This document shows, piece after piece, positions 42,513-53,629 of a stretch of DNA of 64,000 nucleotides (its first letter is position 1; each line of letters starts with the position of its first letter). The DNA comes from Lichina pygmaea (taxonomy: Eukaryota; Ascomycota; Lichinomycetes; Lichinales; Lichinaceae). The notes beneath the pieces were generated by a model. The model ran no database searches. It was not told the DNA's origin and saw only the letters and a program-made list of their open reading frames with translations. The stretch spans positions 930,001 to 994,000 of the forward strand of contig OY730172.1 in the NCBI GenBank assembly GCA_963422465.1, written 5' to 3'. A program made the translations under genes and the position numbers.

Positions 42513-45399
42513 ATGGCGACCCTCGTTAGGAGCGATACCGAGGAGAGGCAGTCCTTTGCCATGGAAGACTACCTAAATGACAAGATACAGACACCTGCAG
42601 ATCTAGACAACATTGAAGCCTTGATGTTAAGCGTCAAAGACCAACAAGAGCTGCTTTGGAAGCAGGTATGTACTCCCCCCAGTCTTCTCACCCCACTGGA
42701 CTGACGACGTTCCGCATAGCTTCGCGAAACCGAGTCGATACTCGGGAGTGCTCGTCATACCATCAGCGAGCACAAGTCCTTGATTGTGGACAAGGCCCGG
42801 GCATTACAGGAGAGCCAAGCGGACATTGATCGACGCTTGCTGGAGACCACCAGTTCTAATGATAGTGACGAGGCCATTGCCAAGTTTGATGAAAGCATGG
42901 GGCGCTTGCACAGCTTCGACGTGGCTACGGCATATTTTGAGCTACTGAAGGAAGTCGACAACCTCAGGTGGACATCCCTCTTGCCCTATCATGGTTTCGA
43001 TCACTGCTAAGCCAGTGTCTCAAGTGGGCAAGCTCGTCGGCTAGTCAAGACGTCTCCTGAAGCTGCCTTGAAGCCCTATACTCGCTTACGGGCTATCAGC
43101 ACTAGCCTCAAGGCATTGCAGCCTGCGGCGGAGGGTGCAGCCCCTCATCTGGTCGACCATGTTGAGGACGCATGTCGTTCTCTTTGGAATCATATGAAGG
43201 AAACCCTCAGTACCGAGCTTCAGCAGGCGCTCAAGAGTCTGAGCTGGCCGAGCAAGGATCTAGCCATCCGTCCCGAAGCCACTCGAATTTGGGAAGAAGC
43301 AGTGAGGAAGCTTCTCCAACTTCAACAGCTGTAGGTCTGCCAGATAAGACTCCTATCACGCGACTTTTGATCTCCGTTACGTGCTAACGTGGCCCTTGCA
43401 GTGAAGTGGAAGCCAAGTTCGAGCTTGCCAAGGGCCAGGCCGGACACCAAAAGCCTCCAGTGCTACTTCCGCTCGAGGTCATGGTCGGACCACTGGATTT
43501 GCGCTTTCGATATCACTTCGAAAGTGAGAGGCCTACCAACCGGCCTGAAAAGGTGAGTTTCATGAGACCCGTCCTTTGAAAGCGGATGCTGAACCTCGAT
43601 AGCCCGAGTACTTCTTGTCGCATATTATCGATATACTGAACACCTACGCTTCGTTCCTGAGAACGTACCTGCAGCCAATACTCTACGAGCACTTTCGAGG
43701 CTCTAATCTGCTTAAGGATCCCGTTTACTCGGATGCAGTATCTGCGTTCATAACGGCATTGCTACCTATGCTTCGCAGAAAGATCTTTGCGTTATTGTCC
43801 CAGATTGAGGGCCAACCGCAATTGCTGAGCCACTTGATCCATGAGTTGATCAGCTTCGATACCGTCTTGAGGGACCAGTGGCAGTACACTGTCGGCCATG
43901 GCAATACCCGGTGGAGAGGGTTGGTGTGGGAGGTTCTCGTCGAGAAGAGCTGGTTCCCAAAGTGGCTGCAAGTCGAGCGTGACTGTGAGTTTTGCAGAGC
44001 CACAAGGGAACGTCTTTAAAAAGAGCAATCTGGAGACCTGCCGTCGCTGACCCTCTTCGATCTCAAGTCGCCCTTCCAAGATATCAAGATATAATCGATG
44101 CAAAGGACGCCGGCGAAATTGACTACGATAGCGTCGGCCTTGGTCGGACGAAGCCGACAAAAGCGGCAATCCGAGTCAACGACTTACTAGAGTCGATCAC
44201 GGGTGCGTACGCAGCCGCGTGGGCCTCGGAGGCGCTGATTGACATACTTTTTTAGATCGATACCGGCCCCTAGAGTCTTTTTCTCAGAAGCTCCGGTTCC
44301 TGATCGACATCCAGCTTGCTATATTCGACCAGTTTCATCTCCGGTTGCAGTTGGGCTTAGAGGCATATCTTGCATCAACTTCGGCGGTCGTCCGCGCCGT
44401 TCAAGGAACTATGGGAGACGACAGAGCAAGCGTGGAAGGCGTCAAAGGCTTGGAGCGGCTGTGCCGAATACACGGAAGCGCAGACTATATTGTTCAAGCG
44501 CTGAAGGATTGGAGCGACGACGTGGTATGCGCAATTACTGCCGCTTGCCTTCTATCCTTCGTTGATGTTTGCTTAACCAATCGTCTAGTTTTTCGTGGAG
44601 CTATGGGACGAGCTGCAAACACGCGCTCGTCAAAACAAAGGCGAGAATCTCGTGGGACTTTTGACCAAGGAGGATATCGCCGAGCGGACTTCAAGCGCCG
44701 TTGGCTCGGACGGAGAATCTGGCGCTCTGTTCGACGAGACGGCCGCTGCGTACCGCAAGCTTGGTGTCAGAACCGAAGAGATGCTCGTTGACCTGCTGAA
44801 GAAAACCGTACGGGATCCGTTAAGAGCCTACTCAAAAATGCACGTAGCTCAAGGCTTCTGCTCAGCTGACTTTGCTGATTATTGGCAGAAACCCCTGGCT
44901 TCTGCTTGACGCTGGCTCCTCAAGCTCCGCCGGTACGATTTCAGCCGAGTTGGAGGGCGTGCTTCAGCCGCTAGACACCTGTCTTTCATTCCTATCGCGC
45001 GTCCTCGGTCGGACTACAATGCGCCACATCGGCCGCCAGCTGTCGCTCTTCCTACAGATCTCCCTCTGGGATTCAGTGTTGTTACGGCACACGTTTTCCT
45101 ACAACGGGGCGCTACAGTTCTGCACCGATCTAGCAGCAATCTGGCGTGTCACCGACAACTACCTCGGAGCGGGGCAGGGCGAAGTGGGGATGAGGAAGCT
45201 GAGCGAGGCGGCCGTGCTTCTCAGTCTGGGCAACGAAGCGGTTCCCGATGCCGCCGGGCTCGGCTTTCACGAAGCAGAAGCAGAGATATTTGCGAACAAC
45301 GAACGGGCGAGAGCTGCGCTGAACAAACTCGGGCTGCTCGTGTTGACCGAGTCGGAGGCAAGAAGTATCTTGGAGAGGCGTGTAGACGTGGCGGGCTAA
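42513..45399 (+). CDS. RINT1/TIP20-family vesicle-tether subunit (Dsl1 complex)
   Basis: Nine exons (42513-42665, 42720-42967, 43016-43330, 43402-43552, 43603-43984, 44068-44202, 44256-44524, 44589-44839, 44889-45399) give 2415 nt, 804 residues. Family hallmarks are the early coiled coil, VMVGPLDLRFRYHFESERPT followed by NRPEKPEYFLSHI, LVEKSWFPKWLQVER and YRPLESFSQKLRFLIDIQL. These are typical of RINT1/Tip20. The protein tethers Golgi-derived vesicles to the ER with Sec39 and Dsl1 homologues. The last intron (44840-44888) needs a GC donor (AAAAAT GCACGT) to keep frame with the conserved C-terminal part; no GT donor does so. The other seven introns are GT-AG. Confidence 0.85.
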
Positions 45400-45781
45400 A
45401 TTGGATGTCTGGACGTGGCTTGATAGAGATCAGAGGGAGAGATGCTGTGGATTCGTCGCACGTGACATTGCGCAATCTCCCCTTTGCGAAGGGCCAGTAG
45501 CCTAATCCCAGTGACATTGGTACATGGCTGCCAGGTGTTCGTTAGGCTGTTGCTAGCCTACTGCAGTATAGTCAGGCATGTCAGGCACCGTATCACGCCA
45601 TAATCTGCGCGCCTGGTGGATACGGACAGCTAGAGCACCGTGTCCCACCATGCCCACCACCAAGTGTCAATCCAAACATTCACCATTTTCAGCCACTGAC
45701 GGAGTAGGATTTTGTGCGCTAGGGCAACTGATCAGCAATATCATACTAGTATGAAACATCAGTAACAAGCACGCCTCGCTC
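45400..45781. promoter_or_regulatory. Intergenic / promoter of the carrier gene
   Basis: 382 bp between the RINT1-like stop and the carrier ATG. No gene was seen. A CACGTGAC E-box-like site is at 45460-45467. Confidence 0.4.
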
Positions 45782-47671
45782 ATGGAGACTGAAATCCTAG
45801 ACCGTGTCGAAGCTGGGAGCTTGACCCGCACCCTCAAGGATTTGTTCGCGGGCGCCGCTGGAGGAGTGGCGCAGGTCCTACTTGGTCAGTACACTCGTCT
45901 TGTTGGAGCATTATGTTCAGTGAGAGGGCCAGCTGCACGGATTGGGTGATTTTGATATATGGCTTGCTGTCGAATATTTCTCCTCCTGCCGGCCATGCTG
46001 TGCGTCAACAGACGTGTCTCCGTGGCCTGCGAGTATTGCTCAGGAGGACCCATGTAGCCTTTTTGATGTTCTGTTTCATTGACTCGATTCTGGAGTTGAG
46101 AATATCTGGTGTCTTATAGTTCACGCACCCTTCATCTTCGCTAGCCAAGGCATATGCAGCTGACCAATTCCCTCAACAGGCCAACCATTCGGTAAGGCGT
46201 TCTCCATCTCGAGGCATATCGTATTGCCGCTATCATTGTGGAGCTCATAGCTCTCCGGGGTAAGTTAGATATCGTCAAGGTTCGACTGCAGACTTCGAGT
46301 CAGTATCGCAATGCGCTTGAATGTGCGGCGAAGATCTTGAAAGATGAGGGGCCTTTTGCGTTTTACAAGGTATGTAGGCGGCTTATTCTTCTCTTGGCTT
46401 GAACTGGACTGTGGAAGGGGCGATGAAGAGATCAAGAGCGCATGGAATTCTGCATGGTGGTGGGGTTGATCTGGGGAGGTTTGAAGGAACGATGCTGATG
46501 GAGAAATCGAACCAGGGGACCTTGACGCCATTGGTTGGGATTGGAGCCTGTGTAAGTGCCTTCTTACAGCATTTAGTACTTGTCTGGTATCAGTCGAGCC
46601 TTCAAGGGGGTATATTGCTTTCCTGCTGTCGTGCATGCAGTGTCACATGATCTTCCGGAACATTGATGCCCAATGTCCCGTCAGACTGTCCTAGTACTGG
46701 CATCAAAAGCTGTCAAAGTCTTTCGGTCCCCCAGCTCCTCGTCTGAGACCTATTTATCCTAGGTCTCCGTTCAATTCGGTGCCTTCCACGAAGCACGGCG
46801 GCGTCTCGAAGCATACAACGCTCAACGGGATGCTCTCAACCCCCAACTCTCCTACTCACAATACTACCTATCCGGAGCCATAGCCGGGGTCGCAAACACA
46901 GTGCTCTCCTCTCCAATCGAGCATGTACGGATCCGTCTCCAGACACAACCCCACGGCCTCCAGAACCGACTGTACAGCGGCCCGCTAGACTGCACCCGTA
47001 AGCTGTCCGCGCGGCAAGGCGTCTTGCGGGGCCTGTACCGCGGCACCTCCGTCACTTGGTTCCGTGAGGCACAGGCATATGGCGTGTGGTTCATGACATT
47101 CGAATATCTCATGCAATCCGACGCTCGCCGGAACCAGATCGTGCGTGGGGACATTCCGTCGTGGAAAGTGGCCTTCTACGGCGGCCTCGCCGGCGAGGCC
47201 CTCTGGATCTCGAGCTACCCGTTCGACGTTGTCAAGAGCAAGATGCAGAGCGACGGCTTCGGTGACAAGATGCGCTTCCGGAGCATGCGCGAGTGCTTCG
47301 CGCTCACCTGGCGGGTTGAGGGCGTTCGTGGGTTCTGGAAGGGCATTGGCCCGACGCTGCTCAGAGCTATGCCAGTGTCGGCGGGAACTTTTGCAGTGTA
47401 AGCCCTGCCTTTTCCTCTATTCTTCTCCCCCTTGTTTTCGATTACGTCGACAACGTCTGTGCGCTCGCTATCGTATGGATCATCGTCCCTGCATGCCCCT
47501 CACGCCTCTTCATTTTGTTGCCAATGTTAGACAGCCTGCATGCATCCCGCCCTGATCAATGCTCCCCTTTCTCCCGGTCAAATCACAAGTCACCTCAGAA
47601 GTTTGACATCTGCTGATACGATAACATCAATGTATTGCAGCGTCGAAACGGCGATGCGTGCCCTCAACTAA
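45782..47671 (+). CDS. Mitochondrial carrier, YMC1/YMC2-like
   Basis: Six exons (45782-45884, 46180-46191, 46269-46369, 46516-46551, 46763-47397, 47641-47671) give 918 nt, 305 residues. The threefold carrier signature is present: GQPFDIVKVRLQ, SSPIEHVRIRLQ and SYPFDVVKSKM. The stretches GTLTPLVGIGACVSVQFGAF and TSVTWFREAQAYGVWFMTFE fit the YMC branch, which is linked to glycine/glutamate and one-carbon metabolism. The protein should sit in the inner mitochondrial membrane with six helices. Exon 2 is only 12 nt and codes for the Q-P-F of the first signature. Exon 4 is 36 nt. All junctions are GT-AG and in phase. Other amino-acid or carnitine-type carriers are possible, but the YMC-like motifs are specific. 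Confidence 0.88.
46180..46191 (+). other. 12-nt micro-exon of the carrier gene
   Basis: The 12-nt exon lies between a 295-nt intron ending CAACAG and a 77-nt intron starting GTAAGG. It supplies the GQPF of the first PxDxxKxR carrier signature. Without it the first repeat loses its essential proline and the frame is unchanged. Confidence 0.8.
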
Positions 47672-48560
47672 GCCACCTTTACCACTATCACCACAACCAC
47701 CATCATCACCATCACACTAGATTCACTCTTGTCAGCCAAGCAAAGCTGTTTTAAGGAACAAACATCTCTTAGAAGAAACCAGCCACGACATGATCCAAGC
47801 CCTCTTTGACCCTCAAAGAAGCAAATTGGGGTTGAAAGAAAGAGAAAAACAACAGTCGTTGGACAGATGGATAAACAGGGGATAGAGCAAGAAAACACTT
47901 ATGAGGGCTTATGGAAGGCGCAATATTACGTATGAAGGTACTTGAGATCCTTGGACACAAATAGAGAAACGGGACATGGAGAACGGGCTTATATACGTAT
48001 ACTATATCAGCTAAGAAAAAGCGCAGCGGAGCACGGCCAGAGTACAGTACCAGTACAGTGCAGAGTAAACTGCCGCACGTACTGTATATGACAAAGAGCT
48101 TACGTCCCTCCCTCACCCTTCCTCCCCTTTTCTACGTCCTCTTTCCTACCATGTTCCAACCATGTTCCCACCACGTTCCTGTATCTCATGTATCTTACTG
48201 TGTCTCACGTATCTTACGTATCTCGCAGTGGAGTGACTTGTTTTACAGCAACTTCGTTACAGCATCTTACACAAGAAAGCATATCTCTTATATGAACAAC
48301 ATGAACCCTCATGAGCAAGCATGATCGTCCATGAACGACAGTGATAATTGTGAGCAAGCTTGATCTCCATCAACAACAAGAGAAGTATATGTATTTGTAT
48401 ATATGGTACAGGAGTGCGAGGAGCTTGAGGCAAAGAGGAGAGGAGGGAGGAGGGAGGGGGAGAGGGGAGTTGCGTCTAGTCTTCTTGGTAGAAATATATT
48501 TGTGCGTAAAAGAAAAAGAAAACTTGATCCGTCGTCTTGTCTCTCTAGAGTACGTCGACT

Positions 48561-48660
48561 GACGGAAAACGATGGAGAGCGATGGAGAACGATGGAAAGT
48601 GACGGAGCACGACGAAGAATGACGAAGAATGACGAAGAAGCACGGAGAACGGCGGAGATA
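48561..48660. repeat. 10-bp period tandem repeat, about ten units
   Basis: Units such as GATGGAGAAC, GACGGAGCAC and GACGAAGAAT follow each other without gaps for 100 bp. Each begins with a GA(C/T)G-like core in the same register. Confidence 0.85.
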
Positions 48661-48881
48661 TGGGCGTGTTGTACTTTATTGTTGGGACATTGGGACACTG
48701 GGCCTTTCGGAGAAGAAGGGACATCAAACGGGGGCTGGGTTCGGTGGAGAGTCAAAACAATAAACTCGATCATGATTGGGATGATATAGACGCGATTCAA
48801 ATCCGCAAGTAGAATGCCGTACGGGAGGGCCGGGCCCGCCTCGGGGCTGGACAGGCTATAGTATTTTGCTGGCCTTCTTGG

Positions 48882-48892
<11 letters not shown>

Positions 48893-48959
<67 letters not shown>
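48893..48959. repeat. CT microsatellite, about 33 units
   Basis: A pure CT run about 67 bp long, 160 bp downstream of the uS2m stop codon. Confidence 0.95.
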
Positions 48960-48961
<2 letters not shown>

Positions 48962-49119
48962 GGGATACGTTGGTCTGGATCTACTCTCGGTCTCTGAAGA
49001 CGGTCTCGATTTAATTGCCTGCCAGACTGCAAAGGACCGGCTAGTCGGCTGGCTGGCTGGCATCTGCACTTCCCCAATCTCTCTTCTTCAAACGTGGTCG
49101 GTGATGACATGCGTCACGG

Positions 49120-50390
49120 CTAGATTCGAGCTTTGCGCTTGGCGACGTCTTCGCCGGGCCGGGCTCTCCATTGGTACGGTGTGAACGTGACCTCGCCTTC
49201 CTCGGCGGCTTCGCGACGCAATTGTTGGCCTGCCTGGCCGGCTTTCCCCAGCACGCCGGCGATGACTTGGATGCAGCGTAGACTGCAAGATGGTAACGGT
49301 AATCGTGTTAGACTCGGCGCCTTGCGTGCTCGGCTAGGGGAGGAAGGAGAATGAGCGGAGGAGATGGGGAGGAAAAACTCACCTGTCATCGTTAGCCGGG
49401 ATGGGATAGGTGACCCATGCGGGGTTTGCGTTGGTGTCGATGACTCCTATCGTCGGGATGTGGTTTATAGCACATTCGTGCAGCATGACGTAGTTCTCCA
49501 GCGGATTGAAACACACGACGAGATCTGGTCGTATGACAGGCTCGTCGCGAAGCAGTTCGTCGAAGCCAGGAACCTCTCGATCGAACTCGTCCACCACCTT
49601 CCGTCTGCACGCGCCCAAGATCTGCTCGCCGTTGGTGATGCTGCCTGGAATCCACCGGTCGAAGAGATGGCATCCATCGGCCAAGCGCGCCGCGGTGACC
49701 ACCGCGTGCGACTGTCCCTTTCGTGTGCCGACGAACAGCGTCAAGCCGCCGCGCTCCGCCACGCCCCGGACGACTTTGGCCGCGCGCCGTAGGTAGGCGG
49801 CCGTGGCGTCGAGCGAGATGATGTGGATGCCCCCTCGGATGCCGAAGATGTACCGCTGATTAGCTGGGTTCCAGAGCGAGGTGGCGTGGCCCATGTGGGA
49901 CTGCGACGCCAGCAGGAGCTCGAGCGTGACATCCTTAGGCCCCGGCGGGTTCCGTAAGAGCTCTCTTGGTTGATAGTATGGTGCTACGGCCCCGCCAATC
50001 TCTTGTTCTCTACGTTCTGAGTAGATTCAGCGTTAGATCAGCACACCGTGTCGAACCACCCTGAGCATCGCGGACATACTGAGTTTTCGCTCTGCGATAT
50101 GTTGTTGCTTCACTCCTGGATCCTTTGTCCTAGATGGCTCCGATTGCGATTGGGCAGTCTCTGCTAGCATCGACTGCAATATTGCAGTAGTCGCGTCGGC
50201 GTTATCGCCCAGCAGAGTGGATGCAGGCCCGTTGTCTCTGGATCCCTCCGTCGCCAACTTTCGACGCCATAGCGAGCTTGTTTGGGTGATGAGTGCTTTC
50301 GGCCCTAAGACTAGGAGTTAGCCAGGCAAAGTTTCAGTGAGGTCTTTCACGGTTCATACCCCGACGGAGCGCAGTTGGCCTGATGATCAT
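49120..50390 (-). CDS. MRP4: Mitochondrial small-subunit ribosomal protein uS2m
   Basis: Four exons (50360-50390, 50080-50304, 49383-50016, 49120-49282) give 1053 nt, 350 residues. The N-terminus MIIRPTALRRGPKALITQTS followed by SLWRRKLATE is rich in Arg and lacks acids, a clear mitochondrial presequence. The uS2 core shows SQSHMGHATSLWNPANQRYI, then GIHIISLD, VGTRKGQSH, RWIPGSITN, PDLVVCFNPLENYVMLHECA and IPTIGVIDTNANPAWVTYPI. uS2m binds the small-subunit rRNA head region. Introns of 55, 63 and 100 nt are GT-AG and in phase. The second starts GTATGT inside an apparently open frame, but splicing there is needed to reach the conserved core. Confidence 0.93.
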
Positions 50391-50813
50391 GGTGGTGGTA
50401 TCTGACGGATGTTTTTTGGGAGCGTAGTGCAGGCGCAGTTCTGATGTGGACCTTCAGCTTGCCATCCACGCCATGCATGCGATGCCCCGGAACAGGCCTA
50501 AAAATTTACTGTGACTCGCCTAAATCTTGGGTCGTTGGCCAGGTGCGCCAGACTCTATGACAAGAGGGCTGACTACATGATATCATACGAAACCTTTGTA
50601 ATTTGTGTGTTGATGTAACCACCACACAAAAGTGACGAGAACATATTAGTAGATGCCTTCTGCGTTACTGTACGTACGTACATACGTACCGCCAAGACTT
50701 GCGTCGACCGCTCAAGGTCACGAGACTTCAGCCAAGTGACAGTACTTGACTTCATTGCTACTTTGTCTCGCACCGCATAATTAATCATGGTCTTCGTTCC
50801 GTCGATAGGGGGT
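50391..50813. other. Intergenic, upstream of uS2m
   Basis: 423 bp containing a TACGTACGTACATACGTACC palindrome-rich run (50670-50690). No gene was seen. Confidence 0.5.
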
Positions 50814-53284
50814 CTAAGCTCTTTGCTCAGGGTTGCTGATATCACCTTGCTCTAGTCGCACCGGTGTGACCCAAGGAAGCTGCTCGTGCATCTGCGTCCT
50901 GAGCTGCTCGGCCAACTCTCCGCCTCTTTCTTCACGCAGGTGATCATCTCTCTTCTCCTGCCTCGATCTCCATCCTTGTACCGCTAGTTCCTCAGTATAG
51001 ACCCAAGATGGGGTGTCCAGCGCCCCGCATACAAGGATAATCTTTGCCTGGCGCTTGAGGACCCCATTCACTGCTTGCGTAGGAATAGGCGTCAGGAGCT
51101 GAAGCTCGTGTCTGCTCACATCGACGCCCCGAACGATGGCTAATCCGAGACAGTGCGACCTTGACGGATCCAAAGGCTTGTTGTCGGGTAGGTCAAAGAG
51201 GTAGGGAAGCTTTTCAGGGGTCGGGGTCAATGTCAGACGTTCATGTGTGGTTGTAGTAGTCATCGCGGCTACGCCTTCTGCAGCATCATCGGGAAGCTCA
51301 TCGGCCCAGCCGTTGACATATTCGATCGCAGATGACGCAGAAGCCTCTGGTCCTCCGGTACGTGGCGGGCTGCCATCTTCTTCGAGGGCAACAACAGCCA
51401 CCACGCTACCGTCAAGAACCTTGACAAGCTGGTCTTTGAGAAGCACATCGCCAGGCACCATGATTCCATAAACCCCGGGATTGTGGCCATGATATCGTAC
51501 CACCAGCGGTCGCCGAGAAGTTAGACATGCCGCGTCCCATTGCAGGCGGCCATTCTTGGGCTTCGTCAGGTGGAAATAGGACATCGTTTGCATCGTTCTA
51601 AGTTGAAGCGAACCCCGGGATTGAGTCTTAGGCGTTTGGGGCTCCAGTTCATGCCATGTTGCTGCCCCTCTTGCATCTTCCAAAATCCCAAGGATATGCG
51701 GTGCTGTAATCGAGCTCAAGAATACAATGTCGGTGGGACGGATGTCCCTAATAGATTGCACGAGAATTTCCAGCTCTGCGCCTTCAATCCAACCAGGGCA
51801 GTTGACAATGAGCGGCAAGGTGGGTAGGTGTTCGCGGTAATTGTCGAGGAGGTCGATGACACATGCTCGAAAATGGAACGGATCAGCGTTCGTGGATGTC
51901 CCAGTCACATGGTGAGCGCGTATGAACTGATCTCCGTCACACAAGTCGCCACATTGGTTCGTGAACGCTTGCCCAAACATGGGTCTCGTGACTTGGACGA
52001 GGGAGATCATTCCAGGCGGTAAGAACTCGGGCTGTCCCGAGTGCAGATCCAGTAGGGCACATCCGTCAGCCATCGGTGTAGTGGCACTCATGTCCTGCCT
52101 GGCGGAGGTGCTCAAGATTGTGTTGATCAATTGGCGCATGAAGGTGGACTTTCCCGAAGACTTTGAACCGCAAATCAACGCCGTCAGAGGCTCAGCCTCG
52201 TAGCGCCGAGATACGTCTGATATGGCCGAGAGCCAGGACTGATGCAACACGGTAGGCTGTATAACTCTCTTTAGCTTATCATCAGTAGCCTGAATAATCT
52301 TCCACGTGCCCAGTTAGCAACACTGAAAGGCCAGACATCCGTGGCGACTGACTGGCGTGAATGATCTTCTCCCAGCGTCCGCAGTTCCGACAGGCCGTCC
52401 AGCACCTCGGGTTTTCTCATTCCAGAGTCTCGAAAATAGAGGCGATATCCGCTGAAGACGACGGATACCATTTTTGCAAGCTATAATGTCGATTTCCGCC
52501 TCCTGGGATGGCGTTTCATCATGCGAAAGAGCCACAATCATAGGCAGCGCATGGGTCGATGGAGCATAGACCCTAGAAAGCCTTTCGCTGGGCAGCAATG
52601 TAGCGCCCAGCAACGAAACCATGCCTCTTCTTACACGCAGGTCATACTGCCCAAGGATCGCCAGAGACTTGATCCTGGTCAGACAAGCCAGCACACACAG
52701 GTTGGTCTAAAGTGATAAAACGTACCTCCCCGGGCGGAAGTCTTATTTGAAGAAGGTCTCTAGTATTTTGGAGAACGTTGTGTGGCGCGGGACGAAATGT
52801 TGAAAATCGGACAGTCGGATGTTCAAGAGCATGCCGCAGATGAGCGTCCAAGCTACATGGCGTAAGAGGAGGACTTCCATGTTGACATAAAGGTATCTAT
52901 GTTTATTCGTCTTGGTAGGAATAAACAGACCTGCTGTCGATGTATGCGGACTCATCGGTGGCAACATCGGCCCTAGCTGGAGTAAAACCACCGCTTCCAA
53001 AGGACGTTTCCGACGAGCATGGAGAAGTCGCTCTTTGACGATCAGGAGAATTGTTGTTGCCTTTGAGTTGCTTGCTTTTGCTTTGGCCATCGATGGCATG
53101 AGCCTGCAAAGATTGACCTTCTTCGTCTTCAGCCGCACCTTCCGTAGACGAGGTAAGCACTTGCCGGCGAGCAGCAAACGCGCTCAGACCAGGAACTGAG
53201 TGAGATATGATCAGTAGCGTTCTCGATGATCGTTGTCCCGATACACATACCATCTGCTGCCTCATCTAGCTTGCGTTTGGTCAT
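50814..53284 (-). CDS. GRC3: Polynucleotide 5'-kinase GRC3/NOL9
   Basis: Six exons (53251-53284, 52931-53195, 52726-52852, 52536-52667, 52349-52480, 50814-52298) give 2175 nt, 724 residues. The Walker A loop is ICGSKSSGKST (about 274-281). The sequence continues with CALLDLHSGQPEFLPPGMIS, LIVNCPGWIEG and PTDIVFLSS, typical of the Clp1/Grc3 kinase family. GRC3 phosphorylates the 5' end left by the Las1 nuclease during ITS2 removal from pre-rRNA and also acts in Pol I termination. The N-terminus is basic then Ser/Glu-rich. The donors at 52535 (GTGGCT) and 52348 (GTCGCC) are weak and were chosen because frame and family alignment demand them. The RPA34.5 gene starts 345 bp away on the other strand. 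Confidence 0.88.
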
Positions 53285-53629
53285 TTTGGTGGATGATTGA
53301 TCTGTGGACGCACCGTACATACTGTACGTACAGCGACAGCTAATGGCGGTTATGCAGGTGTGGTCCAGCAAGTACTGATACTTGCAGAAGTTCTTAAGTC
53401 TGCTAGTAAAGCATGTGGGTATCTTTTTTCTCGGTTCAATAGTCATCCTTACAGTGGCAGTCTCGGGAGTTCTGTACGCCCATGCAATTACACCCCCGCC
53501 ACTTATCACTTTCGACATCTAAATTTTACCATCTGTGATGCTCGTGAGCAGATTCTCAACGTTAAACCGGTCAGCAACACTGCGTGCCCCACTGTTTTGG
53601 TAGGGCTCCACGATCCCCTGCACGCCTCA
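53285..53629. promoter_or_regulatory. Bidirectional promoter between GRC3 and RPA34.5 genes
   Basis: 345 bp separate the ATG of GRC3 (-) from the ATG of the Pol I subunit gene (+). A CTGTACGTACAG palindrome lies at about 53321-53332. Both genes act in rRNA production, so co-regulation is plausible, but it is inferred from position. Confidence 0.45.

Larger units (their letters stand above)
47672..49119. other. Intergenic with periodic repeat and CT microsatellite
   Basis: This convergent 3' region holds CAC/ATC-rich triplet sequence (47690-47720), a purine-rich tract (48430-48470), ten 10-bp units (48561-48660) and a CT microsatellite (48893-48959). Long ORFs here are by-products of the repeats. 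Confidence 0.6.
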
